Shown here: piece by piece, positions 10,878 through 22,917 of the stretch
How positions within the stretch are numbered: the first letter of the stretch is position 1
Layout: each line of letters starts with the position of its first letter
NCBI RefSeq assembly: GCF_013426205.1
Contig: NC_089426.1
Span: forward strand, 1,116,001 to 1,180,000
Source of the DNA: Metarhizium brunneum
Lineage: Eukaryota; Ascomycota; Sordariomycetes; Hypocreales; Clavicipitaceae
DNA: 64,000 bases
Direction: 5' to 3'
Position numbers and translations under genes: made by a program
Notes under the pieces: model-generated
What the model saw: the letters and a program-made list of their open reading frames with translations, nothing else
Databases searched by the model: none
Told to the model about the DNA's origin: nothing

Positions 10878-12328
10878 CTACAGAAGATTATTCCTCGGAT
10901 CGCTATCGCCCCAATCATCTCTCCATTGTTGTGCCAACACTTCTGTTGCGTTGGTTCGCTCCAGCCTCACTGCATCCCAAATAACGTAGCCCCAGCGACG
11001 TATGGAGTCTTGGACATAGTATCCATACAAGTTACTGTAGGTTCCGTGCCATATAATCGTCCATCCTAATGGTGGTAGTAGATCACCGGCATTGGCCTCG
11101 CCCGTGAACGGTAATGGCTCGCGCCGGGTTTGCTTGAGATCCCGTTTCGACGGATGATTGCGGCGCCTATGGAACTGCGCGCCCTCGCTGAACGCATCGT
11201 CGAGCACGTTGCCCGACGGAAATGGAATTTCCTCTTGCATCATCGACACTAGATGCTCGTGATCCTGGACTTTAAAAATAACTGAATACAGCAACTCGAG
11301 ACCGCGGGAGATTGTTCCTCTCAAGAGGGATAATCTGGTCCCTGTTCCCACACGCACCGTTAGTAGTATTCCTACCTATAAGTATAGGCGGCAGAGTACT
11401 TACAGCTGTTGTCAAAGTCAAAAGCGCCGTCTGGGGTTGGCGGTCGCTGGCCGTCAAACTTGGGATTCTCCTCATGTACGTCCCAGCGGATATCGCTGAA
11501 AATTCGGTCATATTTTTCTGTTGCAAAGGTGTTGATGCAAGCAATCTCCTCAACCTCCCAGGGTTCAAATAAACAGAGAAAGAGCCGCAAGATGTCAGCA
11601 GACTCAAACCCCAGTGGCGGGCTCAGCGTTGGAGCATGTTTGCCTCTGCCAAACAGGTTGCAGGACAATTGAAATCGATACATGGCCCGCATCAGTCGCG
11701 TCTCCTCTGTGCCACTCGGCGGCTCATGGCTTTGCAAAGCTCTTTGTTCACGTGCGAGATTGCCCAATGACCACGTCAAGTAATACCGAGCAAGAGGCTG
11801 AACAATGGCGTTATGAAACATGACCATACCGACTGCTTCATCTTCGCCAACGTCTCGTGGGAGTAATGGTTGCTCGGTGGCACCTCCTTGATCCTGGTAG
11901 AGCTTCAGAAAGCCAGCGACGTTCTCACGCGTGCGTGATTTAGCAAAGTCGGCAGAGCTCGACCGGAATACGGCCAAGGCATCTACAGAGACGCATCCTA
12001 ACGTATTATCCAGCGATCTGCAGAGTAAATATCTGCGGTTAACGAGATACCTTGCGTGAATGATGGGGCTCGACGACACAAGAGCGCGCGTTTCATCGAT
12101 GCCAAGCATGGACAACAACAAGCGGTGAACCTCAGACGGTAAGCTTTCTAGAGTTGAGATTGCAGCAGGCGACTGAGATTGAAGTCTGTCGGGTTGTGCT
12201 CGCTCGTTGGCGTCAGTCGACTCATTTTGCGGGCTTCTGTTATTCGCGGCTGTAGATTTGATTGCGCGCACTTTTGGTAGTCTAGGGTTCTTCAGGAAAT
12301 TTCTGGCTCGCGACAAGATTCTTTTCAT
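10878..12328 (-). CDS. F-box-like protein
   Basis: Two exons, 11404-12328 and 10878-11341, give 462 residues. The 62-nt intron (11342-11403) begins GTAAGT, contains CTAAC and ends ACAG; splicing rejoins the frame exactly. The ATG at 12328-12326 starts a basic N-terminus. Residues about 57-100 (LESLPSEVHRLLLSMLGIDE) match the start of fungal F-box domains, which bind Skp1 and recruit substrates to SCF ubiquitin ligases. The C-terminal part ends WGYVIWDAVRLE...QWRDDWGDSDPRNNLL, a pattern shared by a large expanded family of fungal F-box proteins of unknown substrate. There is no signal peptide or membrane helix, so it is likely cytoplasmic or nuclear. Domain call moderately confident; substrate unknown. 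Confidence 0.8.
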
Positions 12329-12802
12329 CTTTCTGGTTTCGCTTTATGAAACGAAAGTGGTTGGAACGACTGCATGAAGTCAACTCCGCGCGTCATGCAT
12401 GTTGCAGGTAGCAGGCAATGTGGTAGAATGTGCAAGGGGGGAGGACGCGAGGTGAATGGGGGACTTGTGAATTACATAAGCGGCAGGTACTCTGTACGCA
12501 TGTTGGTTCATTCGTCTTGGAATCTGACCAGCCAGAGCACGCATCATTGGCAGTAGTACCTCGGGACATAACTGAGAACATGTATGATATTAATTATGAC
12601 TGCAAAACTGGGTTAAAAGTCCTGAAAACCCGGGAAATTGACCAGACCGACCCCTCTTATACCCCGTTGGAGCCCCTGAAGACCCCTGCGATAACCCTCA
12701 ATCAAGCCCTAATTTGAGTCCCAGAAAAAGCAACTATACTGGTGAACCGTCGACCTCTAGGCATCACATGTGCACCTTTTTAACCCAGCAATCTGAGCGT
12801 AT
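12329..12802. other. Short intergenic region
   Basis: Between two minus-strand genes. No gene, repeat or RNA recognised. Confidence 0.4.
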
Positions 12803-13414
12803 TTAGAATCGCTCGCGTTCAAGCTGCAACTCTCGCTGGCGAGAGGCTCGTTGAAAGTCCTGAAGGCCAGCATATCGCATCTCAATAGTATCAGTAACCC
12901 AATAAACACATGATCTACTTAGACGTATTTCCTTAAAGTCTGGATCCATAAGCTTTTCTTGTTCTGAAGGGCTTACACCGCATTCGTCAAGGCACCGGCG
13001 CCACTCCGAATCGTCGTCTGTGTAAGCGTTTTCCTTCTTCACATGGCCAAGAATGAAGGCAAGAAAGGTGCATTGAAGATCACCAGTGTTGGTATCAATC
13101 TCGCGGCCAGGCCAGTTAGACCATTCGTTCCACATCTCGTCGACCTTGAGCTCAGAGAAGCCCAGGTAACACAATGTTGCACGCGATATAAGGGCGCTTG
13201 GTATGGTGACAAATGCCTTGGCAGCAGCGGCTTCTGGAGAGCCCATGACTATGTCGAGGGGGATTTCCTGGTAAAATATATCACCCCAAGAATGAAGACG
13301 ACGCTTGTGACATTTTCGTTGTCCTGTTTCTTCCACGGGTCCAAGCAGGCCCCTGAGTTCTAAGTCGGCCGCATCGAGCGGAGAAAAAATTGGACTCGAA
13401 GGGGCAGTCTCCAT
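12803..13414 (-). CDS. Conserved fungal protein of unknown function
   Basis: A single-exon frame; the ATG at 13414-13412 gives 203 residues and is preferred because the upstream extension in the same frame looks like AT- and CT-rich leader sequence. A TATATATA stretch lies near 13597. The N-terminus is METAPSS with no signal peptide. The middle holds a basic patch (KCHKRRLHSWGD) followed by an Ala-rich segment (SPEAAAAKAFVTIP). A Trp-rich segment (MWNEWSNWPG) comes next, and the C-terminus is charged and probably a coiled coil (ASRQRELQLERERF). I recognise no named domain. The balanced composition and regular codon use suggest a real gene; it resembles hypothetical proteins common in hypocrealean genomes. 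Confidence 0.6.
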   Translation of the reverse strand: METAPSSPIFSPLDAADLELRGLLGPVEETGQRKCHKRRLHSWGDIFYQEIPLDIVMGSPEAAAAKAFVTIPSALISRATLCYLGFSELKVDEMWNEWSNWPGREIDTNTGDLQCTFLAFILGHVKKENAYTDDDSEWRRCLDECGVSPSEQEKLMDPDFKEIRLSRSCVYWVTDTIEMRYAGLQDFQRASRQRELQLERERF

Positions 13415-15297
13415 ATTAAATATATGTATGCTGATAATATGCAGGTCGGATATTGGACAAGGCGACGGTGTGGTGTTCTTGATGTAATGACGATAGTAGT
13501 CAGAAGAGTGAGAAAAAAGAGGGAAATTGGACAAAGTGTAAAGTTGAGACGTGCACACAGATACAAACAACCTAATGTGTAAAGGACAAGGCATGGTATA
13601 TATATGCGGACATAATCTCAGAGACGAGGGTCTTTGCGCTAGCAAGTTTAAATAAGTAATATGTTAAGTTGAAAAAACAGCTAATAAACTTTTTTAGACA
13701 CTTTCTAATAGAGTTAAATTTGTCAAGAATAGGTCATTAAGCTTGGAGCTTACCTGCAATTAGTAAGTTTTAGAGCAGGTTTCCTCACATTCAGTCTCTG
13801 CTAGCCTATTTCGAAAGGTTGATAGTTTATCAACCTAGAAACCAGTAGAGCTTGGCCCTTAATTGAATTTATCTATCAAAGGAATTGAGGCCCTCTCAAA
13901 ATCAGACGGACTCAAACAGCCGCTATTGAATTAGACAGAAAGTTTGTAGCTAGTAGGTTTTGCTAGCCAGCCTCCAACTTCAGCCTTATAACTTAGTTCC
14001 AAACTTCTAGACGATGAGGCCCTGTCGGATGACTCATCTGATGACCTGTACCTTTGGACGAAGTACCCGTTGACATCCTCGCATGTTCAGACTTTGGGTC
14101 GTTGGTCACAGTGCATTTTTCAATCGTAAGCCACTTTTCAAATATAAACACATTGGCGCAGACGGTTGCCCGGCTCTGCTTCTAAACTTACTGGTCGATA
14201 ACACGCGGGGCACTTTTCGCAAACAATGTTGCATTTGGATGTGTCTGTTATGAGAGGCACACACTGATTCTTCGTACCTCGCTTGAACCCCAAGCATAAG
14301 TCATAAAACGGGACACCATGGTCGTGTGCATCGGCAGCCTTGAAACATTTTCTGTGGGATGACGTAGAAACACATAATGATTATAAATAAGATTTAGGCC
14401 CAATAAAAAGAATTTCCCGGAAGTCAGAATGGTTTTGTCGTATCCCTCTTCATCCAGTTAGATGTTCCAGCCTTATATTCGACAGCACGCCTAGCAGACT
14501 TGTACTCTAAGCGTTGCCTGTGCGATGTATGCCACGCCGAACAGACCTGTTAATCGAAGTTTGACTAGGACAAACAACTTTTCATAGCAGTGCTTTGAAT
14601 GTTGCAGCACTATGTTAGGGTATTCCCTGGGATTGTGGCGAGAAATGATCGCACGGGCGGCAACAGGAGAAACAAGAACGAACCCCAAGTACCCAAAGGG
14701 TAAACTTCTGTTGAAACAACAATGGCATCATGCTTTGCATGCTATTTAAATTGATGTTGTTGGTGTTTAGCAGTGTAGACGCGGAGTTGGTTGTCGGACA
14801 TCGGTCTGTTGAGCTGCCCTGAAACTTTCGTGTATCGAATCAAAGCGGTGCCAACAGAATTACAGGAAATTAACAAACTGGCGCGGCCTGGGATTATAGA
14901 CTCCAGGCTAAAGCTTATAGTCTCAGTCTGGTTGAAGGGATTTACATATTTGCTTATAAATTATTTACCTGTCGTGGAACTGTTGCAAGACAAGGATTTT
15001 AATACTATTATGGAGTTATATGGATGCTGAAATTTCAATGGCCAGAAGACAGGTCCTCCTTGCTAATGAAATAAGCAATGATCGAAATTGACCAGCATAC
15101 TCATATAGCTGAGATACAAAAATGCTATATGCTATTGATCAGACGATTTCATGTGACTGCCGTATGCCCGTGTACCGTGGGGAATGTTCGTCGTTGCATG
15201 ATTCCCAGCAACGTCACGTCGTTCCCTCAATCTCTGAGACCTCTTGTCCTCTGCCTTGTTCGCAAAATAGGACAAAGATCCTTTTTGCCTTACACCA
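13415..15297. other. 1.9-kb gene-free stretch, AT-rich in part
   Basis: No gene recognised. The 13680-14000 part is AT-rich and contains a 9-bp inverted repeat with a 3-nt loop near 13815-13835 (AGGTTGATA / TATCAACCT). Short open frames (for example 14491-14688 minus, 14791-15030 plus) have no support. Confidence 0.4.
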
Positions 15298-16469
15298 CTA
15301 GTGGCTCCCTGCCGTGGGCCAGCCCTGAGTGCCCTGGAACCAGCGTGACTTATACACCGCTGCAGAATACCGCCGAGGCGACTGGAGCTTCCCGTGCTTC
15401 AGGAAATTAATTTGATGCGAGGTGACATCCCTCCAGCCCGCCTGGATATAAAGCGCATTACCCTGACCATCCAGGCTGAGGCACTTGACATCGGACCGAG
15501 GAAGCCACTTGCCGTCTGACCCGACACGTCTATCGACTGGCTGGAAGCCCGGCAGGAACTCCTTCGCCACGGCCTCGCCGCTCTGAAACTTTTGCGACGG
15601 GATATCAAAGACGTGCAGGTCTGTATCAGTAGAGAGAAGGAGTTGGCGCTTATTAGGCACGCCGATCAAGTCGTGCCCTCCGTCCCACCAGCCGCTATAC
15701 TGCGAGTTGGCCCATTCCGTCGTGAGGAGTATAGGATTGCCGACCTTGTACTCATGAACAGGCTTTTGGGTAAACTTGCCTCCATTGTATGCGTAGGCGT
15801 TTAGAGCGCTGCTGGACGGCGTCTTGCCAGCCGGTGGGCGGTTGTTTCCTACCGCCCACAGGAGATTGGCTTGTTTGTCCCAGACGAGGCCGTGGACGGC
15901 GGGTGTAGAGTCGAGTTTCTCGACCGGGTTTGCATTGGCCTGCAAGCCGCGGCCGATGTCAAAGATTTGGATGTTTTCCGTGTAAATACCCGAGGCAGTG
16001 GCTATGGCTATTTTGTTATCGGGCACGAGCTCGAGGCTATGAGTGTTGCCCAACGTGCCCCGGTTGATGCAGGTGCCAAACGTGATTTTCTTATCATGAG
16101 GGCTTCCAGGAAGGTGGTTGATGATGAGAGCAGCGCCGTTAAAGACTGTGAGGACGCTCTTGCCGCCATTGGCCCACTTGGCTTCTGGGACGGCATAGTT
16201 TCTCTTGATGCAGCGAGGAGGTCTCCGGGGATATTCTGCCTCTGGGCGTCGTCGGGAGTCCACCTCCATGATTCAGCGCCGTTGACGTCGTGGATGGAAA
16301 CTGCGGCCAGGGAGGAGCCGGTGGCGAACAAGCCTGTGATGACCTTGGATAGAGCAGCCTCAGCCTCAGCCTCAGGACCTGGTTGATCCCCGGTCTGCGC
16401 TATGGGACTGCCTTGGATACAGGCCAGGTGGATGGCACCGAAAGTAAGGGCTATGCTTGCGATTCTCAT
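15298..16469 (-). pseudogene. Secreted beta-propeller-like protein (DUF6528-like) with one frame break
   Basis: The ATG at 16469-16467 starts a signal peptide (MRIASIALTFGAIHLACIQG). The frame encodes a mature region up to NIPGDLL near 16215. The continuation (CIKRNYAVPEAKWANGGKSV onward) lies in the neighbouring frame and runs on intact to the TAG at 15298-15300. One missing base near the C run and CTCCTC sequence (about 16211-16232) would explain it; no acceptable intron was found. The long second part has repeated blade-like segments such as LELVPDNKIAIATA, VHGLVWDKQANLLWAVG and DLIGVPNKRQLLLSTDTDL. A propeller is the likely fold, and I think of the DUF6528 family, with low certainty. Either a recent pseudogene or a consensus error; the rest of the frame is undamaged. 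Confidence 0.6.
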
Positions 16470-18739
16470 CTTGGCTTTGAGCACGTAGAGTACTGCGCCA
16501 ACTCAAGGGAGTGATGGTTATCGGAATATAGAATAATTGGTTTTAAAACTGTGTCTCCCGTTGGTAGAAATATGCTTACGAGCTTGATAGAGGGCGATAA
16601 TTTGAACTCAAAGGGGGCATATCAGGAAGTTTATATGCTGCAGGCAGTGACCAGTATTACAAACTGTGAGCACTGGGACGACTACTGGGATTCATTCAGA
16701 CTAACAGAATTGCCATTGTATCAAGCCAATGAGAATCCATGAGGATCGGGAACACAGACAAGAATTGTCTTGATAGCATCGAGTCCGAGCAACAGCAGTA
16801 GTAGTCATGCATGGCCGGAAATGGAACATGCATGGCACCTGCAGGTTACGTCCTCGGATGAATTGTAATACAAACTGCGTCATATTCCCTAACTTGCAGC
16901 CCTCTGCGTCGTCGATACCCAACAGGCCCAACTGGTAATGAGATTGGTGTTCCGCACAAGATTGGTGGGTGTCAAAGGCGTGTGGGGAGGTTATTCCGAT
17001 TCCCAGATTTGTCATGTCTGACCTCACATCAGTGTTACGCTTGGCATAGCAGTAGGTAAGTTGTATACTTTTGGAGCTTCTTAAAGCGGGTTGATCATTT
17101 GCTATCGGCACAAGCCATGTTGCACAACTTGCTATGCGCCATGCAGCCTCCCTTGCCAGCAAAGGTCTTGACCAGTGGGGGGAAAGCATCTATCGCCCTT
17201 GATATGATTCATCACATTGACCTGAAGCTTTCAGTTGCCATGTTCACAGTGAATATAGTACAGCTCTTGAAATCCTTCGGTTGCGATGTAATATGACGGG
17301 AAGAAGCGGTACCAGTAGGTGCCGATAGCTTTTTTTTAAACTAGTTGACGTCCAAGAGGACTCTGGGTAATTGTCAGTCCATTTGTGTAGCCTGCATATT
17401 ATCGCAGCTTCATCAAATTCAAGCTGAGGTACCAGAAGGGAGCTGTTGGACCATGATGATATCCAGCGAATTATGTTGCATCAGATTACTACCACACGCA
17501 GCAAACGTTTCATTCTACGCGCCAGGATCTCGCTCAAGTCATGTTCAGAATCCACACAAAAGACCTCAAGTGCTGGACCCGCCACTTGACATTACTGCAA
17601 TATTATGTCATATGCATGCATGCACCATTATTATCCCCCGTACGGTGCGGTTGTGTTACGGCCACTTGACTTGACTCTGCACGGGACAAGTTGACAACAA
17701 GCCTGCAACAATATCAAGCACGGCCATGACAGGGGCGTAAATCCTTGGACCGACTCCATCACGTCCAAGGAATCCTGAAAACTCTTTGGAGGAGTGAGTT
17801 TGGGTGCCATCTGATCCACAAACTGCGCATGTACATGGCAGTCAATATTTTCAACAGCTACATTTACATCGTCCGTGCTGATGACCTACACAGATACAAT
17901 TTGTCATTTGTTCTCAGTCTTTTCCGACGCATGTCGGTAGTAGACCAACAAATGCGCCGTCCGGGGCCAGCAAAATGTCCAAGAGTCATGCGTGAGAAAG
18001 AAAAAGCTCAACTGGCGACCCCTGCACTCGGCCCGTTGAAAATGACGATGCGGCATTTGAACACCGTTGCACAGGCACAACTACCTGGGGCTAGTACCAG
18101 GTGCTAGACTTTTGCGTATAGCATGCAGTGCTGCAATATTGGGGGAATGTCTGGTGTGAATGCATCACGGGCCACAGATTCTCCTCGCAACAACGGCGCT
18201 CAAGGAGGCCAGTCAGGCCAGTCAGCATAGCAAGTCCATGTCTATCTCCCAGCTATCTGTTCATTACGCCACTACTACTAAGTCAACATATGATCAAGAG
18301 TAGCAGCTTCTTTGCAAAAATCTACGTTGGAAGACAACCCCTCCATCGCACCCTAGAAGGTGCCAGGAATCTGCCTCTCACGGGAATCATATACAGAAAC
18401 GGAGCCGACTCTGGTGACAGATTCAATTCATTTGTTGAACCACAGATAAAACATCCTTCATATACGCTGTCAACGGGAAAATACAGGACATCTACAACCA
18501 AGAAGTATAAAGGACAACTATAACAGGCCCTTGTGGAATTCCCTTTTGCTTGGTGTGGTCAATCCGTGATATACACCTTGCTTGAAAATTTCATCCCTTT
18601 TAGCTAACTTTGAGGGCAATGTTTCGGTCTAGGAATGCCGTCCTCCAAAACGCGTCAGGTATTGAGCCCCTCCTGTCGGGCAGTACATAGAAGCGCTCAG
18701 CTCCAAACAGAGCCGTTTCCATCCCCTTATAATTGCCAA
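16470..18739. other. 2.3-kb gene-free stretch
   Basis: Open frames on both strands (for example 16701-17189 minus, 18128-18523 plus) show no family, signal peptide or consistent splice structure. No repeats or RNA genes recognised. Confidence 0.35.
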
Positions 18740-19010
18740 ATGTGACGAATGCACCTTGCAGTAATGCTCATGACTATGATCCCGGGTGAATAATGCGCCA
18801 ACGATGCAAGTGCCAGATCAAGCGGATCACCGACGGAGACGATCTTGTCGTCCATTACTCCACGAATATGAAGGATCTCATCGTTGTCAGTGAACTTGAA
18901 AGACGATTGGCAGCCACCCCCCAGGTCAGCATTGAAGCCTGTATACCGTGTGTCACCATTGTTATTTTGTGACGATACTTTGTTGGTCAGACACGAATTT
19001 CTGAAGTGCA
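18740..19010 (-). pseudogene. Possible relic of a HET-type (heterokaryon incompatibility) protein C-terminal region
   Basis: On the minus strand a short frame reads NNNGDTRYTGFNADLGGGCQ and, a little later, LHIRGVMDDKIVSVGDPLDL. The second stretch resembles the L-x-x-x-G-x-x-x-D-x-I-x-x-V/L-x segment common in the C-terminal half of fungal HET-domain proteins. No HET domain is found upstream and the frame is short, so at most it is a fragment. The resemblance rests on memory of the family only. Confidence 0.22.
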
Positions 19011-20129
19011 TTGTACGAGGAGAACTGCGTGGCACTAATGGAATTGGACAGGAAGCTGGCTGTATCTTGCGTCCAGTCAGGGACCCAAGAGGGTAGTAAT
19101 AGATTCTCGTTTCAAGGTTCTGACTGGGACAGATATCGTGGACGGGCTGGCCGGTCGGTAAGAACGTCCAATTTCGCAGTTGACGCGAGGAAGGCTTTGG
19201 CAACACTAACTCATATCTGCCGCATGTTCAGATCATAGCGAGGTTTAATCTTCAATGTCCTATGCTCATGGCTCCCCAACACCCCAAGAAAAGCAAAGAT
19301 TTTGTCTCGGGGGTCTGTTGCTTCAGGATTCAAGGTCATTGCCAGCAGATTTGGGAGTGTCGGCGACGCCCCCGGTTTTGAGGTTTCCAAGTTCCTTTGC
19401 AGAAAAAGGAAGGGAAATCAATGTTTTACTTTTCCCAAACGTTCAAAATTCAGTTGAGAACTGGGCCGTAGTTTCCCATTTCGATGTTGCCACGATTTGG
19501 CCTGTTTCTTTTTTTTTTTTTTGGTTTCATGGTCCCATAGCATCAACTATGTGTCTGAGGTTGAATAGACTAGGAGCTCCCGTCTAGTTCTGTCTGGTGG
19601 ACTTTCCGCGCCCAATTTGTTGACGCAGGACATTCAATGTTCTTACAAGGCCTAGAACTCGGCGACTCGTCCACATCGTCGACCTCAAAAGGCCACATTT
19701 TGTCGTTTCGCGCCACATGCACCGTTAAGTCCCACCAGACCAGTCTACATGTATCTCGGCAAGGCTCTTCCAAGCGCACCAGTCATCAACCTCACCAGTC
19801 AACTGGTACATACTCAGCCACCAGCATGAACCTAGTTGCCGTTGAACACCTTCACTTTGGCTTCACAACATACCCCCATTCGGCATGGCTCTTTCGTATA
19901 TCTTCTCTGCCGTAAACTCATGTGCTCTGTTATAAGTATTCCACCCCGCACGCCATTGCTGGCCAACATGTTCGATGCTTTCGTGAAAGTTTCAGGAAAG
20001 GCACATCGATAGCTGCGCACTATACTTGTTACTATTACATGTTGCTTCCCGTCAGACGCAATCTACATCTTTCTCCCTTCTTCGTCAGCGAATATCTCTA
20101 AAGAGAGTACATATACTCTCGCGGCAGCC
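19011..20129. other. Gene-free stretch upstream of the J-protein gene
   Basis: Contains a T homopolymer of about 18 nt near 19506-19525. No gene recognised. Confidence 0.35.
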
Positions 20130-20991
20130 ATGTCGACTGCGCCACTACCAGACTACTGTATGTTATATACCACCATATTTCCCACATGATCCATCTCATG
20201 TTGAACGACGCATCCAAGATGCGGTGCTAGAAGTCCCCGAGGAGGCTCCGATGCAAGAAATACGCCACGCCTACATGCGGCAAGCCTCTCCCCCGTCAAA
20301 TCCTAAACCACGGCCGAAAAGCATGTCCACTAACAAACCCCCTCCCAGCGCTGCATTGGCAAGCCACCCCGACGGAATTCCGCTCGACTCCTCGGAGCAC
20401 GAGCGCGACACGCGCATCCGCAGATACCATCTCATAAACGACGCATACTCTACCCTCTCCGATGCCACCCGCCGCACGCACTACGACGCCCAGCGCAGGC
20501 CCTCTGCTCCGCCAACCCAAGAAGCGGATCCATTTGAAGAAGTTGAGGAGATCTCACAGCAGCCCGGGGGCACTGGGGAGGCCAATGGTGACGACGATCA
20601 GCAGCTTAGGGAAGACGCCCAGTTCAAAGATGTATTTGAGGGGGAGATGCGGGAGAATGATATGGCAGAAGATGGAACGAATATGCCGAAAACGGCGTTT
20701 TGGAGCTTGATTGGGGGTGTGATGGGTGGTACGCTGGCATTTATCATCACGGCTCCGCCCGGGATTCCTGCCGGTATGGTGATTGGGAGCACAGCTGGGA
20801 AAACAAGGGATGCAAGGGGGAAGAGTGTGTATGAGGTGTACAATGTGAGTGCATCGTGGCCCTGTGTAATTGATGTGACATCATTGATGTGCTAACGAGT
20901 GGTGCTGGTCTAGTTGCTGGACCACGAAGGCAGGGAGAATATGCTTCACGACCTGCAAGGGAAATTATTTAGCCCTTTTGCTGGAGAGTGA
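20130..20991 (+). CDS. J-domain (DnaJ-type) co-chaperone
   Basis: Exons 20130-20157, 20219-20294, 20349-20844 and 20914-20991 give 225 residues. Joining exon 1 to exon 2 yields DYYAVLEVPEEAP, the usual start of helix I of a J domain, which fixes the start and first intron. The second intron (20295-20348, 54 nt, with CTAAC and CCCAG) is in frame and free of stops, so an unspliced form would insert 18 residues. Without it the HPD loop (SHPDG, His at about residue 41) is correctly spaced before NDAYSTLSDATRRTHYD. The HPD motif is required to stimulate Hsp70 ATPase. Residues about 100-140 are acidic; about 150-190 are Gly/Ala rich and hydrophobic (WSLIGGVMGGTLAFIIT), possibly a membrane hairpin. 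There are no zinc-finger or client domains, so it is a class III (DnaJC-like) protein. Confidence 0.85.
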
Positions 20992-21399
20992 GTGCTGGCA
21001 TACAGACGGTATTATGGTCGATGACACGGAAGACATTGACGAGTCTTCCCAATCTCTGCGGGCGAAATCTTTCTACCCCGAATGTGTTTCCCAATGTGGT
21101 AATTTCCTACGACCAGTGACGTAGCTTTGCATGGGGATCCCCGGCTGTCTCCAACTTCCCGTCCCCCTCATGTCGAGTCCAGATGTCCCTTTTCTGCCCC
21201 AACTTTGTACCCACCAAGTCGCCAACTCGACCTGCCGTACCAAACACCTGTTGCCATCGAGGACCCATGTCAAAGACTAGCTCCTAGCATTCAGTATCAA
21301 AGGTCATCATCACAGGAGCACCCGGTATAAAAATCGAGTCAAGCTCACACCACCGTGTCCCATCCCAGAACCGGATTCATATTATCCTCTCCACCCACA
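20992..21399. other. Promoter region of the LamB/YcsF gene
   Basis: About 400 nt between two plus-strand genes. It contains a TATA box at 21326 and, near 21380, ATTATCC, whose complement is a GATAAT core. Nothing else recognised. Confidence 0.4.
21326..21333 (+). promoter_or_regulatory. TATA box of the LamB/YcsF gene
   Basis: TATAAAAA 74 nt upstream of the ATG at 21400; sequence and spacing fit a fungal core promoter. Confidence 0.5.
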
Positions 21400-22241
21400 A
21401 TGGCGTCCAAGTTGGCTCAAAAATACGAAATCAACGCCGACATAGGGGAAGGATTCGGCCGATGGAAGATGGTAAGCGCCGCAGTCGCACCCCCACGTCA
21501 TCTCTCGAGTCTCTCACCAACACAAACACCCAGGGCCCGGACGAGGAGCTCATACCCTTTCTCGACGCCGCAAACATTGCGTGCGGGTTCCACGCCGGCG
21601 ACCCCTCCATCATGCTCAAGACGGTCCGCCTCTGCAAGCAGCACAATGTCAGAGTAGGCGCGCACCCCGGGCTGCAGGACCTCTTCGGCTTCGGCCGCAG
21701 AAAGATCGAAACCGACCCCGGCGACATGTACGCCATGGTTCTCTACCAGGTCGGCGCCCTCAAGGCCATGCTGGATGCCGAGGGCGTCCCGCTGTCCCAC
21801 ATCAAGCCACACGGCGAGCTGTTCTTTTACATGCAGCGAGACCGGGGCATCATGAAGGCCGTCCTGGAAGCCTGCGCCCCGTTCAACGTCCCCGTCTACG
21901 CGTGCCAAAACCCAGAACAAGAGGCCATGTGCGCCGAGATGGGGATCCCCTTCCAGGGCGAATTGTACGTCGACATTGACTATTCGCCCGAGGGAAAGCT
22001 CGTCCCCGTGTCGCAGTCGAATCCTGTCACGCCGGAATTGTGTCACGAGCGTGTTGTTGCTGCCACCACGATGGATAGCGGACGGGACATTAACGGGACG
22101 CCGTTTGCGTTTGGGTTTTACGGCAAGCCTTTTAGCATTTGTCTTCACTCGGATGCGCCAACGGTTTTGCAAAACGTCAAGTTGGTGCGTAGGGCGGTGG
22201 ATCAAGTCAACCAGGAAAAGTTTTCGAAAAGAGAAAATTAA
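21400..22241 (+). CDS. LamB/YcsF family protein (5-oxoprolinase subunit A-like)
   Basis: Exons 21400-21471 and 21534-22241 encode 259 residues; the 62-nt intron starts GTAAGC and ends CCCAG. Bacterial PxpA is of similar length. Family signatures are clear: INADIGEGFG near the N-terminus, then ANIACGFHAGDP, VGAHPGLQDLFGFGRR, SHIKPHGELF and the C-terminal ICLHSDAP. The intron falls exactly between GRWKM and GPDEEL, inside a conserved segment, confirming the splice. PxpA works with PxpB and PxpC to cleave 5-oxoproline with ATP in bacteria. In this window the PxpB and PxpC folds occur fused in the gene at 25733, on the same strand, with one unrelated minus-strand gene between. A cytosolic role in lactam or amide hydrolysis is inferred; the true substrate is not shown by sequence. 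Confidence 0.92.
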
Positions 22242-22917
22242 CGTTGTTATGGTTTATGCTGTAATGCGTTGTGAATTGCGGTTGGCTTATCTTGGCATGG
22301 GTAGAATATAGTGTTCTTAAATGGCTTATATGATTATCTGGCCTTTTTTTCACTCAACTTGATACACAGCATCGGAATTTCTTGATTGATTATCCTAGCG
22401 AGATACTAGTGTAAGAATCAGATTAGGCAAGGCCCAGCGATCGCATTTACGTTTCGACCGAGTGGATTGGCGATGCGATCAGTACGGTTCCGGGCATACT
22501 TGCCGGAAACCAAACCAAGCTCCCCTCTCAGGATATTACTTCTCATATTTAAAAGGTAATTGATTGATATCTCAACTTTTTAGCTGTTAGGCTGATATAT
22601 ACTTTCTAATAGCAGGATATCGATGTCCAGTTGTAATTACTGTAGTTACTACAACATGGATCGTTGATAAAGTTGTTGGGGCCCTGCCTTGATACCAACA
22701 TAATAGATATCCTTCGGGTTTCTTTTATATAAATCAACTAGTACATAATAGTAATAAATCCCTCTCTTAATTAATACTCGGCAGCGAAGAGAAAACGAAA
22801 AGAAAAGTATCAAGTTTGAAAAGTATTCCACTCCATTACAACCAAGCGCAATCCACATATGAAAGGACCGAGGTTATTCGGTAAGCATTGAGGCCATCGA
22901 CATATTTTGTCAACCCC
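22242..22917. other. Convergent intergenic region, AT-rich in part
   Basis: Between the 3' ends of the YcsF gene and the repeat protein gene. No gene or element recognised. Confidence 0.4.

Noticed and set aside
13815..13835. 9-bp palindrome with 3-nt loop
   Set aside because: Isolated, in AT-rich DNA, with no nearby transcript end or repeat copy; not enough to call a terminator or element.
21498..22205. Minus-strand open frame of 235 codons
   Set aside because: Antisense shadow of the YcsF/PxpA-like exon 2.
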